From Nomia melanderi (taxonomy: Eukaryota > Arthropoda > Insecta > Hymenoptera > Halictidae): a stretch of DNA of 64,000 nt. The DNA is taken from NCBI RefSeq assembly GCF_051020985.1, contig NC_135002.1, positions 7,316,001 to 7,380,000 on the forward strand. The letters are read 5' to 3'. Below are positions 23,755 through 39,845 of this stretch, piece by piece. Under the pieces are notes generated by a model, which was given only the letters and a program-made list of their open reading frames with translations, searched no databases and was not told where the DNA came from. The position numbers were made by a program, and so were the translations under genes. Each line of letters starts with the position of its first letter. The stretch's first letter is position 1.

Positions 23755-26700
23755 TTAAAGGTATAATATATGTTTTTTAAATTTTTTTACCAGTGTCATT
23801 TTATCTTCTTCTTTTTTAAGTATTTTTGCTGTTTGTTCTTGATCAAATTTAACAACTGCAGCAATCACTCTAGCTAGCACCATTGTTTCTCTTCCCATCA
23901 TATACTCGAATAAAATATTTCTAAGGTATTCTATCTCTGTTGAATCCTCTAATGTATCATGTCTTAATTTTACTATTTTTCTAAGTTCAGCTAATTCTCG
24001 CCTTTGAGCTGTTAACGTTTGTTGAAGTGTGTGAAAGGAACCAGTATTTGATTGTACTGCTGCCATTGCAACTCTAGAAGTGCTCTCTAATTCCTATGTA
24101 AAATTACATTCTTAATTAGTTTCCTATTCGAATAGGTTATTTTCATTTACTACCAAAAATACTACAAGCAATAAATAAATAGAAATTAAATTTAATAGTA
24201 CCCAGAGTATAGTAGAAAAGCAACAAAAGATCAACACAATAAAATAAAATGATACATTTACCTTAGAAACTAAATCGGTTTCTACATCAGGCTGAAAAAT
24301 ATAAATGAAAATAAAATAAAAAATGAAAAGTAAACATAAAATAAAGATATGAATTTATAAAGGAATGCGTCACAGTAAGTTGTTTTTAACCAACCCTTCT
24401 CTCGTTTTGCCATTCTTTTGTTAATTCACTAATTTCTTCTTCATGTTTTGCTTCCAACATATCAGTTTTCTGTTGCATAATTGCCTTCCATTTCTTTTCG
24501 ATTTCTTTAACTTCATCTGCGTGTTCTTTTTTCATTAATGAAATTTTTTCCATTACTTGGTTTATGTCCTTTGATTTTTGTGACATCAAATTTTTATTTT
24601 CTAAAATTAAATTTTCTATTTGTTCAGATTTCGCAGTTAATTCTACTTGAAAATCTTTTAACTGTTCTTTATATTGATGAATTAAATTTGATTCATAATT
24701 TTGCTGACGATCTGAAACAAAAAATTTGTAAAAATTCTTGTAAATGAATAGGATAAAGATTTTGATATTATACCGAAACGTTTTTCCAGTGCAGCATGCA
24801 ATTCTTCTTCTTTATCTTGTAATTGAGCCTGAAATTCTTTAACCAATTGCTTTATTCTCATGCTTTGTTCTTCTTCATTTGTTTTTAATTCTTCTCGTAA
24901 TTTATCCGCTTGATTTTTTAAATCATTATTAACAATTTGCATTTGTGATTCTTTTGCCTGGAATGTTATTAAAACTTCATCTAATTGTGCTTCTAATTTT
25001 TTCTTTTCTTCTTGTAGCATATTACTTTTTTCAATGAGGGATTCATCCACAACCTTAACATTATGAACACTTTGCATTTCTTTTTGTAATGCAGTATTTG
25101 ATTCTAAAAGAATCTCTGTTTCTGCTTGTATTTTAGCGATTTCTCCTTTTAAATGCTCAATAGTTCGTCTCGATAGTTCTAATTCTGTCGATTCTTCTTC
25201 TGTCATTGAAGATTTTAATCTTTCAATTTCTCTTAACAATTCTGTATTCTTAGTATCTAGTAACTTTAACTCTGCTACTTTTTCGTCTACCACAAATTTT
25301 AATTCATCTAATTCCGTTACTAATTTACCTTTATCTACATTCATATTTTTTATTTCAGATAATAATTCTACATTTGTAATTTTTAATGTATCAAATTCAG
25401 TCTGTAATTCAACATTCCTCGACTGTATTTCCTGTAAATTAGATATCTTGGATTCTAAATTATTTACGTAAGATTGAAGTTTCGTATTCACAGACTCTAC
25501 ATTTTCCAATTCTGTTATCTTTTCCTTTAAAGATAACTGTGCCTTAACTAATTCATTATTTTGTATTTGAACATCTTCTAAACTATCTTTTTCTTTATTT
25601 AAGTTATTTAGGTCTAACTTCAGTTTATTATTTTCTTCTTCAACAGATGTTAACGCCAAAAGTTTTTCTTTTAATGATTCTATAGTTTTTAAAAGTTCTT
25701 TATTTTCTTCTTCTATGTTATCCCTACTTTTTAAAATTAAACTTAATTCAAACATTTCATTTTGTAGAGTTTCATTTTCTCTAATGATACGTTCCTTAAT
25801 TTCTTCTGTTTCCTTTTTGTACTGAATTAATTCTTCAATTTGCGACTGTAATTCTTTAGTTTTAGACTGTAACTTTGTATTTAATACTGTTATTTGCGTT
25901 TTTAAATTTTCTATCTCTTTAGTTTGTTCATTTAAATTACTTTTATATAGTTCAATTTCTTTTTGCGATTGCGTATTATCATTCAATAATTGTTGATTGT
26001 GTTTTTTATAACTTAAAATTGTTTCCTTCATCTTTTCATTAGACTCATTTAGTTCTTGATTAAGCTTTAAAAATTCATTTTGTTTATCTTTTAAATTTTT
26101 ATTTTCTAAATTTATTTCATTTTGTATTAATTTTAATTGTTCCAATTCTGTACTTATTGTTGAATTATTATCTTTTAGTTTTGTAATTTGGCAGTTTTCA
26201 GATTTTAATTCATCCGTTACTTTTTCTAATGCGTTTAACTCGTCAAGTAATTTCGTATTTTTAATTTTCATTTCGTTAATCTCATCATTTAATTGTTGTA
26301 TCGTTGTATCTTGTTCTTCTTTAATACTTTTTAACTTTTTTAGTTGAGCTAATTTGGTCTGTAATGTCTTTTGTAATCCTTTTCTTTTATCTGTAAGTTC
26401 AATAATTTCTTTTTCACGTTCTTCAAATAATTTTACGTTATTTTCGTTCTCCGTTTTCAAATTTTGTATAACATTTTCTTTAGTCTCCAAAGTTTCGCTG
26501 AAAGTATTTATGTCTTTATCCTTTTCGATTAAACTATCTTTTAAGTTTTGTATTTCTGATTGTAAAGCCTTTGCTTCATCTTCCAACTTATTACATTTGG
26601 AATTTTCAGATTTTAGTAATGCAATAGTTTCTGTTGCTTCTATATAATTTGCTTTCAAATTATCGAATTCTTTCACATCGTTAATTGCTTTCTGAAGATG

Positions 26701-29700
26701 TTCTTTTAAATCAGAGACTTCATTAGAAAGTGATTGATTTGTAAAATTAAGTTCTTCAGATAGGTTCTCGAAATGGTTTAATTTACACTGAAGTTTATTC
26801 ATTTCTGCTACAAGTTTAGAATTCTTTAACTCGAGTTCGTTCCGCTGTTCAAGTACTAACGACATTTCCTTAAGCTGTTCTTTACATTTTTCTAAATCTG
26901 CTTCCAAACTGCATTTAAGACTTAAAATATCTCTTAATTCTGTCTGTAAGTCGTCATGTTTTCCTCTGAGTTCAGATAATTCCTGCATTTTAATTTGTAT
27001 ATTTTCCATTTCATCATTTTGAATAGCATTATTTCGTTCTATATATGTGGTAAGTACGTTTTTAAGAACAGAAATTTCATCATTAAAGTGTGTATAACGT
27101 TCTATTAATGTACTTTTAATACACACACCATCTTCTTTTAACTTTTGAAGAGTACCTTTGTAATTTAAAATATTTTTAATTAAAATAGATTTTTCTTTAT
27201 GAAACAACTCAGCATTAGAACAATCTGTTTGAAGCTTGTTCTTAAGATCAGATATACTAGATTTACAAGACTTAAGTTCATTGTATACTCCAAGCAATTC
27301 AGTGTTTTTATTTTCTAATTCTTCATTTAATTTATTTAGTTCAGAATTTTCGTCTTTATCCTTGTTCATTAAAATCTCTCTCAGGTTTTTCAGCTCTTCA
27401 TCGCGAGTTTGTATAATTGTTTGTTGATTTTTAATTTTAATTTGTGCCTGTTTTGTTATATCATCAGCAATAATTTTCTGTGCATCTTGTTCATTTTTCA
27501 ATTCTTTACAATAGACTTTACAGCTGGAAAGTTCTGTAAATAATCTTTCTTTCTCATTTTGATACTCTTCAGTAAGTTTTTGTAATTCCTCAAATCTTCC
27601 TTTCATTTCTTGTAATTCATTTTCTTTTTTATCTAATTTAGATCTTAAATCTTCAAGTACTTCGCTGTGACTGACTTTTAGTTTCTTTTCCAATGTATTT
27701 TCTTTTTCAGCTACTTCTAAATTTTTTAAATGTTCTTTATTACCATCGATATCTTCATGGTATCTTAATCCAATCTTATCTTCCAATTTGATTAATTTTT
27801 GCTGCATTTCTTCTTGCATAAGTTTTAGAGCTTCTGATTTTCCTCTGGATATATCTTGTACAACTTCTTTTTTCTCTGGATCTGAATTTTGAGAAGAATG
27901 AAGTAATTTCAATTTTTCTACTTCTGTTTTATACTTGTTAATAATTTCACTTAAACTATCTTTAGATTCTGTCATATGTTTCAAATCCAATCTAAGTTGC
28001 TTTATCCGTTCTTCTTTATCTTCTAATTCTCTATGTATGAAAAGTTTATTCTCAGCTAATGATATCGCAGATTCCTCTTCCCGTTTTTTTAGAATATTCA
28101 CTTGATCTGTTAGCTCCTTCACTTCTATATATACATTACTCAATTCCTTTTCCTTTTCTGCATAAGAATTTTTCAGTGTTTCATAATCACTTTCCAATGT
28201 ATTTTTTTCTGTCGATACTTCCATAAATTTTTCTTTATTCCGTTTTAAAGAATCTTTCCATTTTAAGACAACATTTTCCAATTTCTTCAATTTGTCTTTC
28301 AATTGTGCATTTTCTAATGCCAATGTATTTTCATTCAAAGCATTTGATGATTCAGTGCTTAAATCAATAAGATTATCTTTCAAATTTTCTTTCTCATCAT
28401 TAGTATTAGAAGTTGCACCCTCCAAATTCGATCCATTAGTTTGTAAAAGTTTGATCTGAAATAACAGTAACATTAGAATCTAATAATCATATCACAGAAT
28501 AGCAATAAATTTGTTGTTACTTTTGTATTTAATGTATTTATTATATGATCTTTTTCTTCAATATCATTTCTCAGTGCTTCTTCCAAATGAGCTTTCGCCT
28601 GTTGTTCCAATTGACATTGTTCTCTTAAATCAGCTATACGTCTCAGGGCTTTATCCTGCGATTCCACTAATACTGATTCTAATTTGCCTTTAACTCTTTC
28701 CAGTTCTCGATAGTGTGTTGCTAAATCGGTATATCTTCCACGGTATTTGTGATATTTAGTTTGCACCTTTCGATAAGCCGAATATATTTGATCTTTTGTA
28801 ACCTTATCTAATTGTGAACTTATGTTTTCATCTATTTCGCTAGCAGATTGATCCATATCAGACTACAAAGGTAATAGAAACTAACAGTTAATTATATTCG
28901 AAATAAATCCCTGTTTTGTATTGTTGAAATATTTCACCTGTAAGTGGTACATATTAGCAGGGCTTTCATAAATTGGAAAAAGAGCTGAAGTATCACTAGT
29001 AACACTGCTAATTGATGATCTTCTAGATATACCCATAGAGTTTGATGTAGGTGATATCAAATCTACATTTTGAAAACCATGTTTAACAGGACTATTCTTT
29101 GGAGTTTCTGTAAATATAAAACAACTCAAAATTTATACTTTCATAAACTATGTGTATGAATACGTTAAAAACAATAATCGTGTGTTTTACTTCTACTGTA
29201 ACACAATCTTAATCATACATGTGGAATTGAAACTGGTTGTGGTTGTCCTTATCTGTAGGTGCCTTTATCACAAGGAGATTGTTGCATAAATAAAAACTTA
29301 CCATCTCCTTCCTCAGTTAAACTAAAATTGTCATTAGACGTGGATAACTCCTGAATTGAACTATTGGATAAAGAAGGAGACACAACAGCCTAAATGAAAA
29401 AAAAAGTTTTATTAGAAAAAAATTTATATTAAACAAAGTGAAAATTAGTATGATATATTCAATTGACAATTTTTAAAAGCAATTATAAATAGTTCTTGAA
29501 ACTAAGATAAAATATGCTAATGTCAAACCAAATTACGTTATAATGTACATGATGAATATAAAATTAGAATTTTGTAATGTACAGTATTGTTTCATTTTGA
29601 TGTTTTAATATTGAATGAAATGTCAAACCTGGGCCAGTTGCTGCATGCTCGCTTGCAATCTGGCGGGTGATTGTTTCATTTCTTCTGCTAGCTTGTTTTT

Positions 29701-29715
29701 AAGTTTTTGAAACAT
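23755..29715 (-). CDS. Golgin245: golgin-245 / GOLGA4-like GRIP-domain golgin
   Basis: Golgin-245 is a long trans-Golgi coiled-coil tether whose GRIP domain is recruited by Arl1 and which captures transport carriers. Eight coding exons join in phase: 29,629-29,715; 29,302-29,389; 28,938-29,107; 28,521-28,862; 24,774-28,455; 24,395-24,711; 24,262-24,291 and 23,755-24,093, giving 1,684 residues. The start MFQKLKNKLAEEMKQ resembles the short basic N-terminus of golgin-245 and golgin-97. A Ser-rich linker follows, then about 1,400 residues of nearly continuous Glu/Lys/Leu coiled coil, mostly from one 3.7-kb exon. The C-terminal GRIP domain includes EIEYLRNILFEYMMGRET, with the conserved Tyr at about residue 1628, and KFDQEQTAKILKKEEDK, closer to golgin-245 than golgin-97. 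A 30-nt exon encodes PDVETDLVSK just before the last exon. It is head to head with Prp40. Confidence 0.93.
24262..24291 (-). other. 30-nt micro-exon of golgin-245
   Basis: The segment is flanked by tttttcag and gtaaat on the coding strand and adds ten codons, PDVETDLVSK, at phase 0. Without it the flanking exons would still join in frame, so it could be a cassette exon. The preceding donor (AGG|gttggt) is weak. Confidence 0.7.
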
Positions 29716-30166
29716 TTTTCCAAAATATTTGAATCTTGCGTGTCTCCAATTAAATTATATCACTTTTCATGAACGTGTTTACGTGAAATTAGGTTGGGAT
29801 CAGAGGCAATAAATGTTTCAGTTTAAAGATAACAAAAAACATTATTTCACGGTGTTCAGGAAGGCATTGTGAAAAGTTATGCAGATCATTAATAATTATA
29901 CGTAATATTGTAATTCTTCAGGAAGAATATGTTTTTAATATGATATTACAAAATTGCCGTGAAACCATGTATACGTAGGCACAGTTATTGCCACGAACAT
30001 TAATGTCAGTAGATTGCTGTCGCACATGATTTTACTGAATTGTTAGGTGCACTTGTTTTAGAAACAATCTACTCAATCCACTAGTTATTCTATACTTCTT
30101 TTTATGATTACATACAATTTTACTCTTAATATGCTTTTTTATTTAAATAGTTAATTATAAACTGAT

Positions 30167-30197
<31 letters not shown>

Positions 30198-30634
30198 GGA
30201 TATAATGCTCAGTCGATAAATGTAAGGCGTATTGCATAATATAAAATGTGTAATAAAATTTAATGTTTGAAAATATTTTAATAGAAATGTTAGAAATCTT
30301 AGAATTCTGATTGTAACATAACGTTAAGTTGATTTTAACAACTATGCCAATATTTATCTAACTTCGTTAATAATCTACATTTTACATTTTAAAAAGAAAA
30401 TAAATAATACATATATATATTTTTTTATTACTGTATATATAAATATTATACATTATACTTTTCTATAGTTGGAGATACAATCAAATGCAATTAGGTATAG
30501 TTTGTGTGTGACATAGTGCGTTGCTGGGTTTATTCTTTAATTTATAACGAACTGGATCTAATGATTTAAACAAAAAACAACGTTTATATTCAATGATTTG
30601 ATTTAAAAAGGAAATTCTCTTCGTCTAAAAAAAA
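29716..30634. other. head-to-head promoter region of golgin-245 and Prp40
   Basis: About 0.9 kb of AT-rich DNA separates the two divergent start codons and must contain the golgin-245 leader and probably the Prp40 leader. It includes an AT dinucleotide run at 30,167-30,194. I see no TATA box that stands out from the AT-rich background. Confidence 0.5.
30167..30194. repeat. (AT)n microsatellite
   Basis: A pure run of about 14 TA units. Confidence 0.85.
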
Positions 30635-33956
<3,322 letters not shown>

Positions 33957-34839
33957 GAACACCACGTTTTTTAATGACACCTTATGTAACTTTAGATTAA
34001 TGCAATATTAAATTAAACTTTGTACAAACTAAATTTTTTTTTTATTTCATGAATATATTGAAGAAGTTCCTATATTAGAAAATGTCCATGCTTACGTTTA
34101 AGTGTATGTTTTTTTAAAAATAACTACAACACTTGTACTGTTTCGAAATATCTTTGAAATCAACTCTTTTTGTGCATGAATATTTAAAGTATTAGAGGAC
34201 TTAATGGTTTTCAAAGAATTATGTACATACTAAAATATAATATTGAATAATTCATTTAATACTGCTAGATGTTTGTTATACAATACCATATTTATTTTGA
34301 TATTTAAATTTATGAAGTATCACCATAGAAATATTTGTACAATTATATTACATATCTTTAAATATTTCATCAAATATATAATATCACGAGAATAAACTAC
34401 CCAACAGACACCAAATTATGATCTAATTTTGTAATTGAAAATAAATAATTTTTGGAATTATATATTTTTTTAAAATATGAAATCCAAAATATTTTCATTA
34501 TATTAAAACATTTTGTTGTTATATACGAAACGATCTAAACTTTATTCATAATTTTTCTTTTTACTTTTGAATGTTTTCCCCTATTTTTTGGTTTGTCATT
34601 ACGGCCCTGTCTTATAGTCGAATTGATGGAGGGTGGGGAACATGTGGGGGGAGGTTTGGCTCACTATTTGCTCGATGGTAGCCGCGGCCGTCGTAGTTTC
34701 GACAATTCGGTATTCTGATCGGTTTTTACGGTGATTGTTGTTAACAAATTACGTTGTCAGCTTAACGAGCCTTAAGCAACAAAAATAAGAAGCGTTCATG
34801 TAAAAAATAACAAGGAAAAGTGAACGAAACGGAAACACA
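33957..34839. other. Prp40 3' UTR and P5CDH promoter/leader
   Basis: The left part is AT-rich 3' untranslated sequence with ATTAAA motifs near 34,011. From about 34,610 to 34,720 GC content rises sharply, with a G-rich patch (gtggggggaggtttgg) and ccgcggccg, as expected of a promoter for the P5CDH start at 34,840. No extra gene is seen. Confidence 0.5.
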
Positions 34840-37800
34840 ATGTTGAGCCTTTGCCGTCAAGCATTAATAGCTAACAGTCAAAAGTAAGTATAAAAATATG
34901 AAACTCTTAGTGAAGCACGGTGTATTAGTAAGAAAAAATTTCACTAGTTTTTGTTCTATTGTACTACAACATGTACTGGCTCCTAGTAACATATATTGAT
35001 TATTTTCATGCATTGACACAAGCACTGTATAACAACGCCTGAACATAAATGAAGGGTCGCGCATGTATGTAGACGTCAACTTATTGGTGTGTTATTAGTT
35101 CTCTGATTCGTCTTCCTTGTCATATTTCCTCTGTCCCTTCGTTGTTCTTCCTTGTTTAGGAAAAGGATAGGCTACCTTACTGGTCGGTCGGAATTTTCCA
35201 CTGTACAACGAATATGAAAGGTGTCGTTTGACAGTTCGTTGACCTATTTCTTTGGCAATGCAATACTTTTTGCCTAATATGTTACTCTAATTATTCCTCA
35301 ATAGTTATTATACTATAATCCACATAATATACACTTTTCTTCCAAATAAATACTTTTAATGTATGTTTTATTGGACGTATATAACGATCACTCTATTTCT
35401 AATGTTACTTATTGCAAACGTGTAAGCATGCACAATGAGATACGCAAAACGTCAGAGCATGCGTACGTTACGTACTTTGCAACTTTTGGATTGTTTGTTT
35501 TACCGGTAATGTATTATGTCATTCATTTGTATACAGGACTATTCTAACGGATTTTACTTCAATAAAATTGAACATATTTTTGAGTAAACTTTTATGACGC
35601 AAGTGTACAGTTATTTTTATACAGAACGCAGGTTTTAAGTTGAACCGTAATCGCAGTTACGAAATTCAAGCGAAATTTACAAATTTTGATCAACCGTTTA
35701 CACATGCGCGCCACTAGCATCTCTACAAGTTAGGCAATCTCTCTAATCAGTCAGCTGTATCGTGAAAAGTATATTTTATCATTTAAATTTATTCATGAAT
35801 TACTCTATGGAAATTATTTTCGATATTTAATATCTTATTGTAAGATAATATGTCTTTACAGCGTTTAAAGTTTGGAACAATTTAAAATTGAAAATTTATG
35901 TAAAAATAATAAATCTGTTCGTTGTAAGAATACCTATCGCGAAGATATTCGAGATTTCACGCTTTACTGAATAGACATTAATCTTTTGGGCATTCTACAT
36001 GCTGATGTTAATCGTCTTGTTATTCGCTTGTTATGAAATTACTTTTAGCAGTTTTGTTTACGTATGTACATATATATAAATACATATATGTGCACACGCG
36101 TTTTTAAAATATATATTTGAGTACCTATGCATTTACACACGTTATGTAGCATCGATTTAGTTCCCATATTTTATCGATTATTCGTAAATATGTAAATTAC
36201 ACAGCGGAATTTTTGCCATGGCCTCAATACGAATCAATGTACATACAGTCGGTAATCTGTGTTCTGTCCCATCGGAAAATTAATTGTAAATAATAGTCTT
36301 CATTGCTTTGAATTAATAAACGATAAAATTTTTATGATTTTTTGAAAAAACGGAATAGTTTTTTTATTAGGGAAGTATGGATTTGTTGCCTTGAAGTCGG
36401 TTAATCGTTCTATAATTGAACCAAGTGCACTGGTTCACTTCGATAGCGATAATTTAGCTGATTCGTGTGTAACGAATCCGAGACTTCATTGATTTTATTC
36501 AATTAACAGTATTCTTGTTATCGAATTGTTATTTTGTGTAATTAGTAATATAGCGATAACTGTAATGTAGGTCACCAAGGTTCCGTTACATAATACCTAC
36601 TATGACCATGGTATTGGTTTGACATATACTAGCGAGTTTAAAATAACGTCTTTCTCCCCTCGAAATAAGTATTCATTTTCATTTATGTAATAGATGCTTG
36701 GAATTTTTGTGGAAACTTAAATAAGATAAATCTTATGTAATATCTTTTAATAATAAATATGTATTAATATAATGCAACATTGTGAATATTTTAATAAATT
36801 GGCTGTATGATTTGTTGTAAATTAAATATTAAATATCTTTATATCCGTTATAATCACTGTTTCTTTTTTTCATTAATTTTACTAGATTCTTGTTATATTA
36901 GACAGTTAACTACGAAAATGAAATTCCGAATTTTTTAGATTTGAGAATACAGATAGCATTGTAAGTTTAATACTGATTCTTAAGTACACAGATAAATATT
37001 TAGGGATGGCTTGAAGATAGATTTCAAGAGTTAATATTTGTTCATGCTTGTTATCTCATTACCTGTAGTACTAGCAAATATAAATTGTAAATTTAAAATT
37101 CAGATTTGGTTACAAATATTTAAATAAAAGAAGCAATTGAAAAGAAATATTCAATATATAATAATATCTAATTTGTACTCAATATTTCTTTTGTAATAGA
37201 GTTAGTTCAAGATGTCTGGGAACAATTGTGCCAGTACCTAATCCTCCTGAATTTCCTTTGGAAAATGAACCTGTCCTTAGTTATAAAAAGGGTAGCCCTG
37301 AAAGGGCTGAATTGGAAAAAGCCTTGGATAAAATGGCTAATGAATGTGAAGAAGTACCATTAGTTATCGGTGATGAAGAAATTAAAACAGATTTATGTAG
37401 ATACCAAGTTATGGTGAGTTACATAGAGTAATAGATGGTAATGTAAGTAATGAAGTATAGATACATCAATAATTATAATGATCTGTTGTTTAGCCACATA
37501 ATCATAAGACAAAAATAGCTAAATATCATTGGGCAACACCTAATCTAGTCAAGAAAGCAATTGATGTTGCTGTGAAAACCCAACGTGAATGGGAAAAATG
37601 TCCAATTGATAAACGTTTAGAAATTTGGTTGAAGGCAGCTGATTTAATGGCAAACAAGTACAGACAACAATTGAACGCTGCCACCATGCTTGGTCAGAGT
37701 AAAACAGTTATTCAAGCAGAGATCGATAGTGCAGCAGAATTAATTGATTTCTTCAAAATGCACGCATACTTTGCTAAAGATAGCCTGAAGTACCAACCAA

Positions 37801-39275
37801 TTTCACCAAATTCTAAAGAAACTTTGAACTCAATGAGGTATCGTGGAATGGATGGTTTTGTTGCAGCAGTATCACCATTTAACTTCACTGCCATTGGTGG
37901 TAATCTTGGTTACACCCCTGCTCTAATGGTTTGCATTTTTTTTTTAATTACTTCTCTTGTAGCCTTTCTTGATGAATGAATTGAATACTAGGAATTTTAA
38001 ACACATACTTAATATAAACTTCTTTTTAGGGTAATGCAGTTCTTTGGAAACCATCTGATACAGCCTTACTTTCTAATTGGTGGATCTTTAAGATATGTAG
38101 AGAAGCTGGTGTACCACCAGGTGTAGTCAATTTTGTACCATGTGAAGGTCCTGTTTTTGGAGATACTATCACTGCTTCTCCATATTTGTCTGGAATTAAT
38201 TTCACAGGATCAGTACCTACGTTTAACCGGTTATGGATGCAAGTCGGTCAAAACTTGGGAAAATATAAAAATTATCCAAAATTAATAGGTGAATGCGGTG
38301 GGAAAAATTATCATTTTGTACACCCAAGTGCAGATGTAGAATCAGTTGCCAATGGGACTATAAGAAGTGCATTTGAATTCAATGGTCAGAAATGTTCTGC
38401 TTGCAGTAGAATGTATGCACCAGAATCTTTATGGCCTAAGGTATATTTTTCACATGTACTTTCATATTATAACATACGAATGAAATATTTTTATACTATT
38501 AAATATAACTAATTTTATTCGTAGTTAAAGGAACGACTTCTATCTATTCGTGACAAACTAACATTTGGAGACGTTAGAGATTTCACTATGTTCACCGGAG
38601 CCGTCATAGATGCTACTGCATTCAAGAGAATTTCTGGTTATATCGATCATGCGAAAAAATCTTCAAACTTGGAAATTATTGGCGGTGGAAAATGCAATGA
38701 TTCGTACGTTGATTTCCTTATTAATGTTCAATAAGGATGTTTTAAATACGTTTATATTGACACAATATATTTGTTCTTCCAGGAAAGGATACTTCATTGA
38801 ACCCACCATAGTGGTAACAAAGGATCCAAAAGATAAGATTATGACTGAGGAAATATTTGGCCCTGTGTTAACAATTTATGTTTATAAAGATTCGAAGCTT
38901 GATGAAGCTATGAAACTTGTAGAATCGTCAACACCTTATGCTTTAACTGGAGCGATATTCGCACAAGATGAGTAAGTATTCTAATTTCTAGTGGAATTGT
39001 ATTGTTACAATTTGATTCATTACACCTAATCATTTTTTAGAAACTGGGCGAGGAAGGCGCTTGAGGAGTTTAAATATACAGCTGGTAATTTTTATGTTAA
39101 TGACAAATCGACTGGGTCAGTCGTTGGCCAACAACCATTTGGCGGTAGTCGGATGTCTGGTACAAACGATAAAGCTGGCGGCCCTCACTATGTCCTTCGT
39201 TGGGCATCACCACAGTCGATTAAAGAAACGTTTGTTCCACTGCGTGAATATGAATATCCATACATGAAATCTTAG
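34840..39275 (+). CDS. P5CDH1: delta-1-pyrroline-5-carboxylate dehydrogenase, mitochondrial (ALDH4A1)
   Basis: This matrix enzyme oxidises glutamate semialdehyde, in equilibrium with pyrroline-5-carboxylate, to glutamate with NAD, completing proline breakdown. Proline is an important flight fuel in many insects. Seven coding exons join in phase: 34,840-34,883; 37,200-37,413; 37,494-37,928; 38,030-38,440; 38,525-38,703; 38,783-38,971 and 39,041-39,275, giving 568 residues (human ALDH4A1 has 563). Exon 1 encodes MLSLCRQALIANSQ, a plausible matrix-targeting start. Catalytic features are the general-base Glu319 in GECGGKN and the nucleophile Cys353 in GQKCSACSR. EEIFGPVLTIYVY, STGSVVGQQPFGGSR and GTNDKAGGPHYVLRW also match ALDH4. 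Intron 1 is 2.3 kb; the rest are about 70-105 nt. Confidence 0.96.
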
Positions 39276-39839
39276 GTTTAAGTTAATGGCGTACATTAAT
39301 CCTCTATTACAAAATGAAAAAATGCCGTTGTTCATAGATAATCGATACGATCGATGAAGTATCCTGATGCATTTTGTTTTACGTGGATTTATCGCGTAAA
39401 AGTGGCGCTATTTGCACTTATGATGCAAGTGACTCGCGCTTCGTAGGAATTTGTATTATATCAAATAAGATGCTTATACACACGATCACTGGTGATCAAG
39501 ACACTTGATTTATATGGATAGAGCGTTCAGCGATTGGTATTTATTCATACCAATTGATTAGTATTTTTGTTTGGACATTAAAAAAAGTTACCGTCTGATC
39601 AATTGACATCACTGGATGAGTATTACATACTTGTGAATCACATTCAAAGCTGCAACATAAGTTCACATTATTTGCTCTGAATAGATGAGAATAATATTAT
39701 ATAACTTGCAGCATAGAGTCAATATTGTTAAGATCAATTTTTAGTACAATATTTTAATATCTCAGGAATATGTGTATACATGGTTACAGGTAGAGAGGCA
39801 TTTGATTTTTCGGTCATAGTTTGAAATATGAATATCCTG

Positions 39840-39845
39840 AATAAA
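39840..39845 (+). terminator. poly(A) signal AATAAA for P5CDH
   Basis: AATAAA occurs about 565 bases beyond the stop codon, the first clear canonical signal I noted in this 3' flank. Confidence 0.4.

Noticed and set aside
24682..24773. Apparent continuation of the golgin frame past the large exon
   Set aside because: The frame runs on into an intron; a donor at 24,774/24,773 and an acceptor before 24,711 restore a coiled-coil sequence, so the extra codons are intronic.
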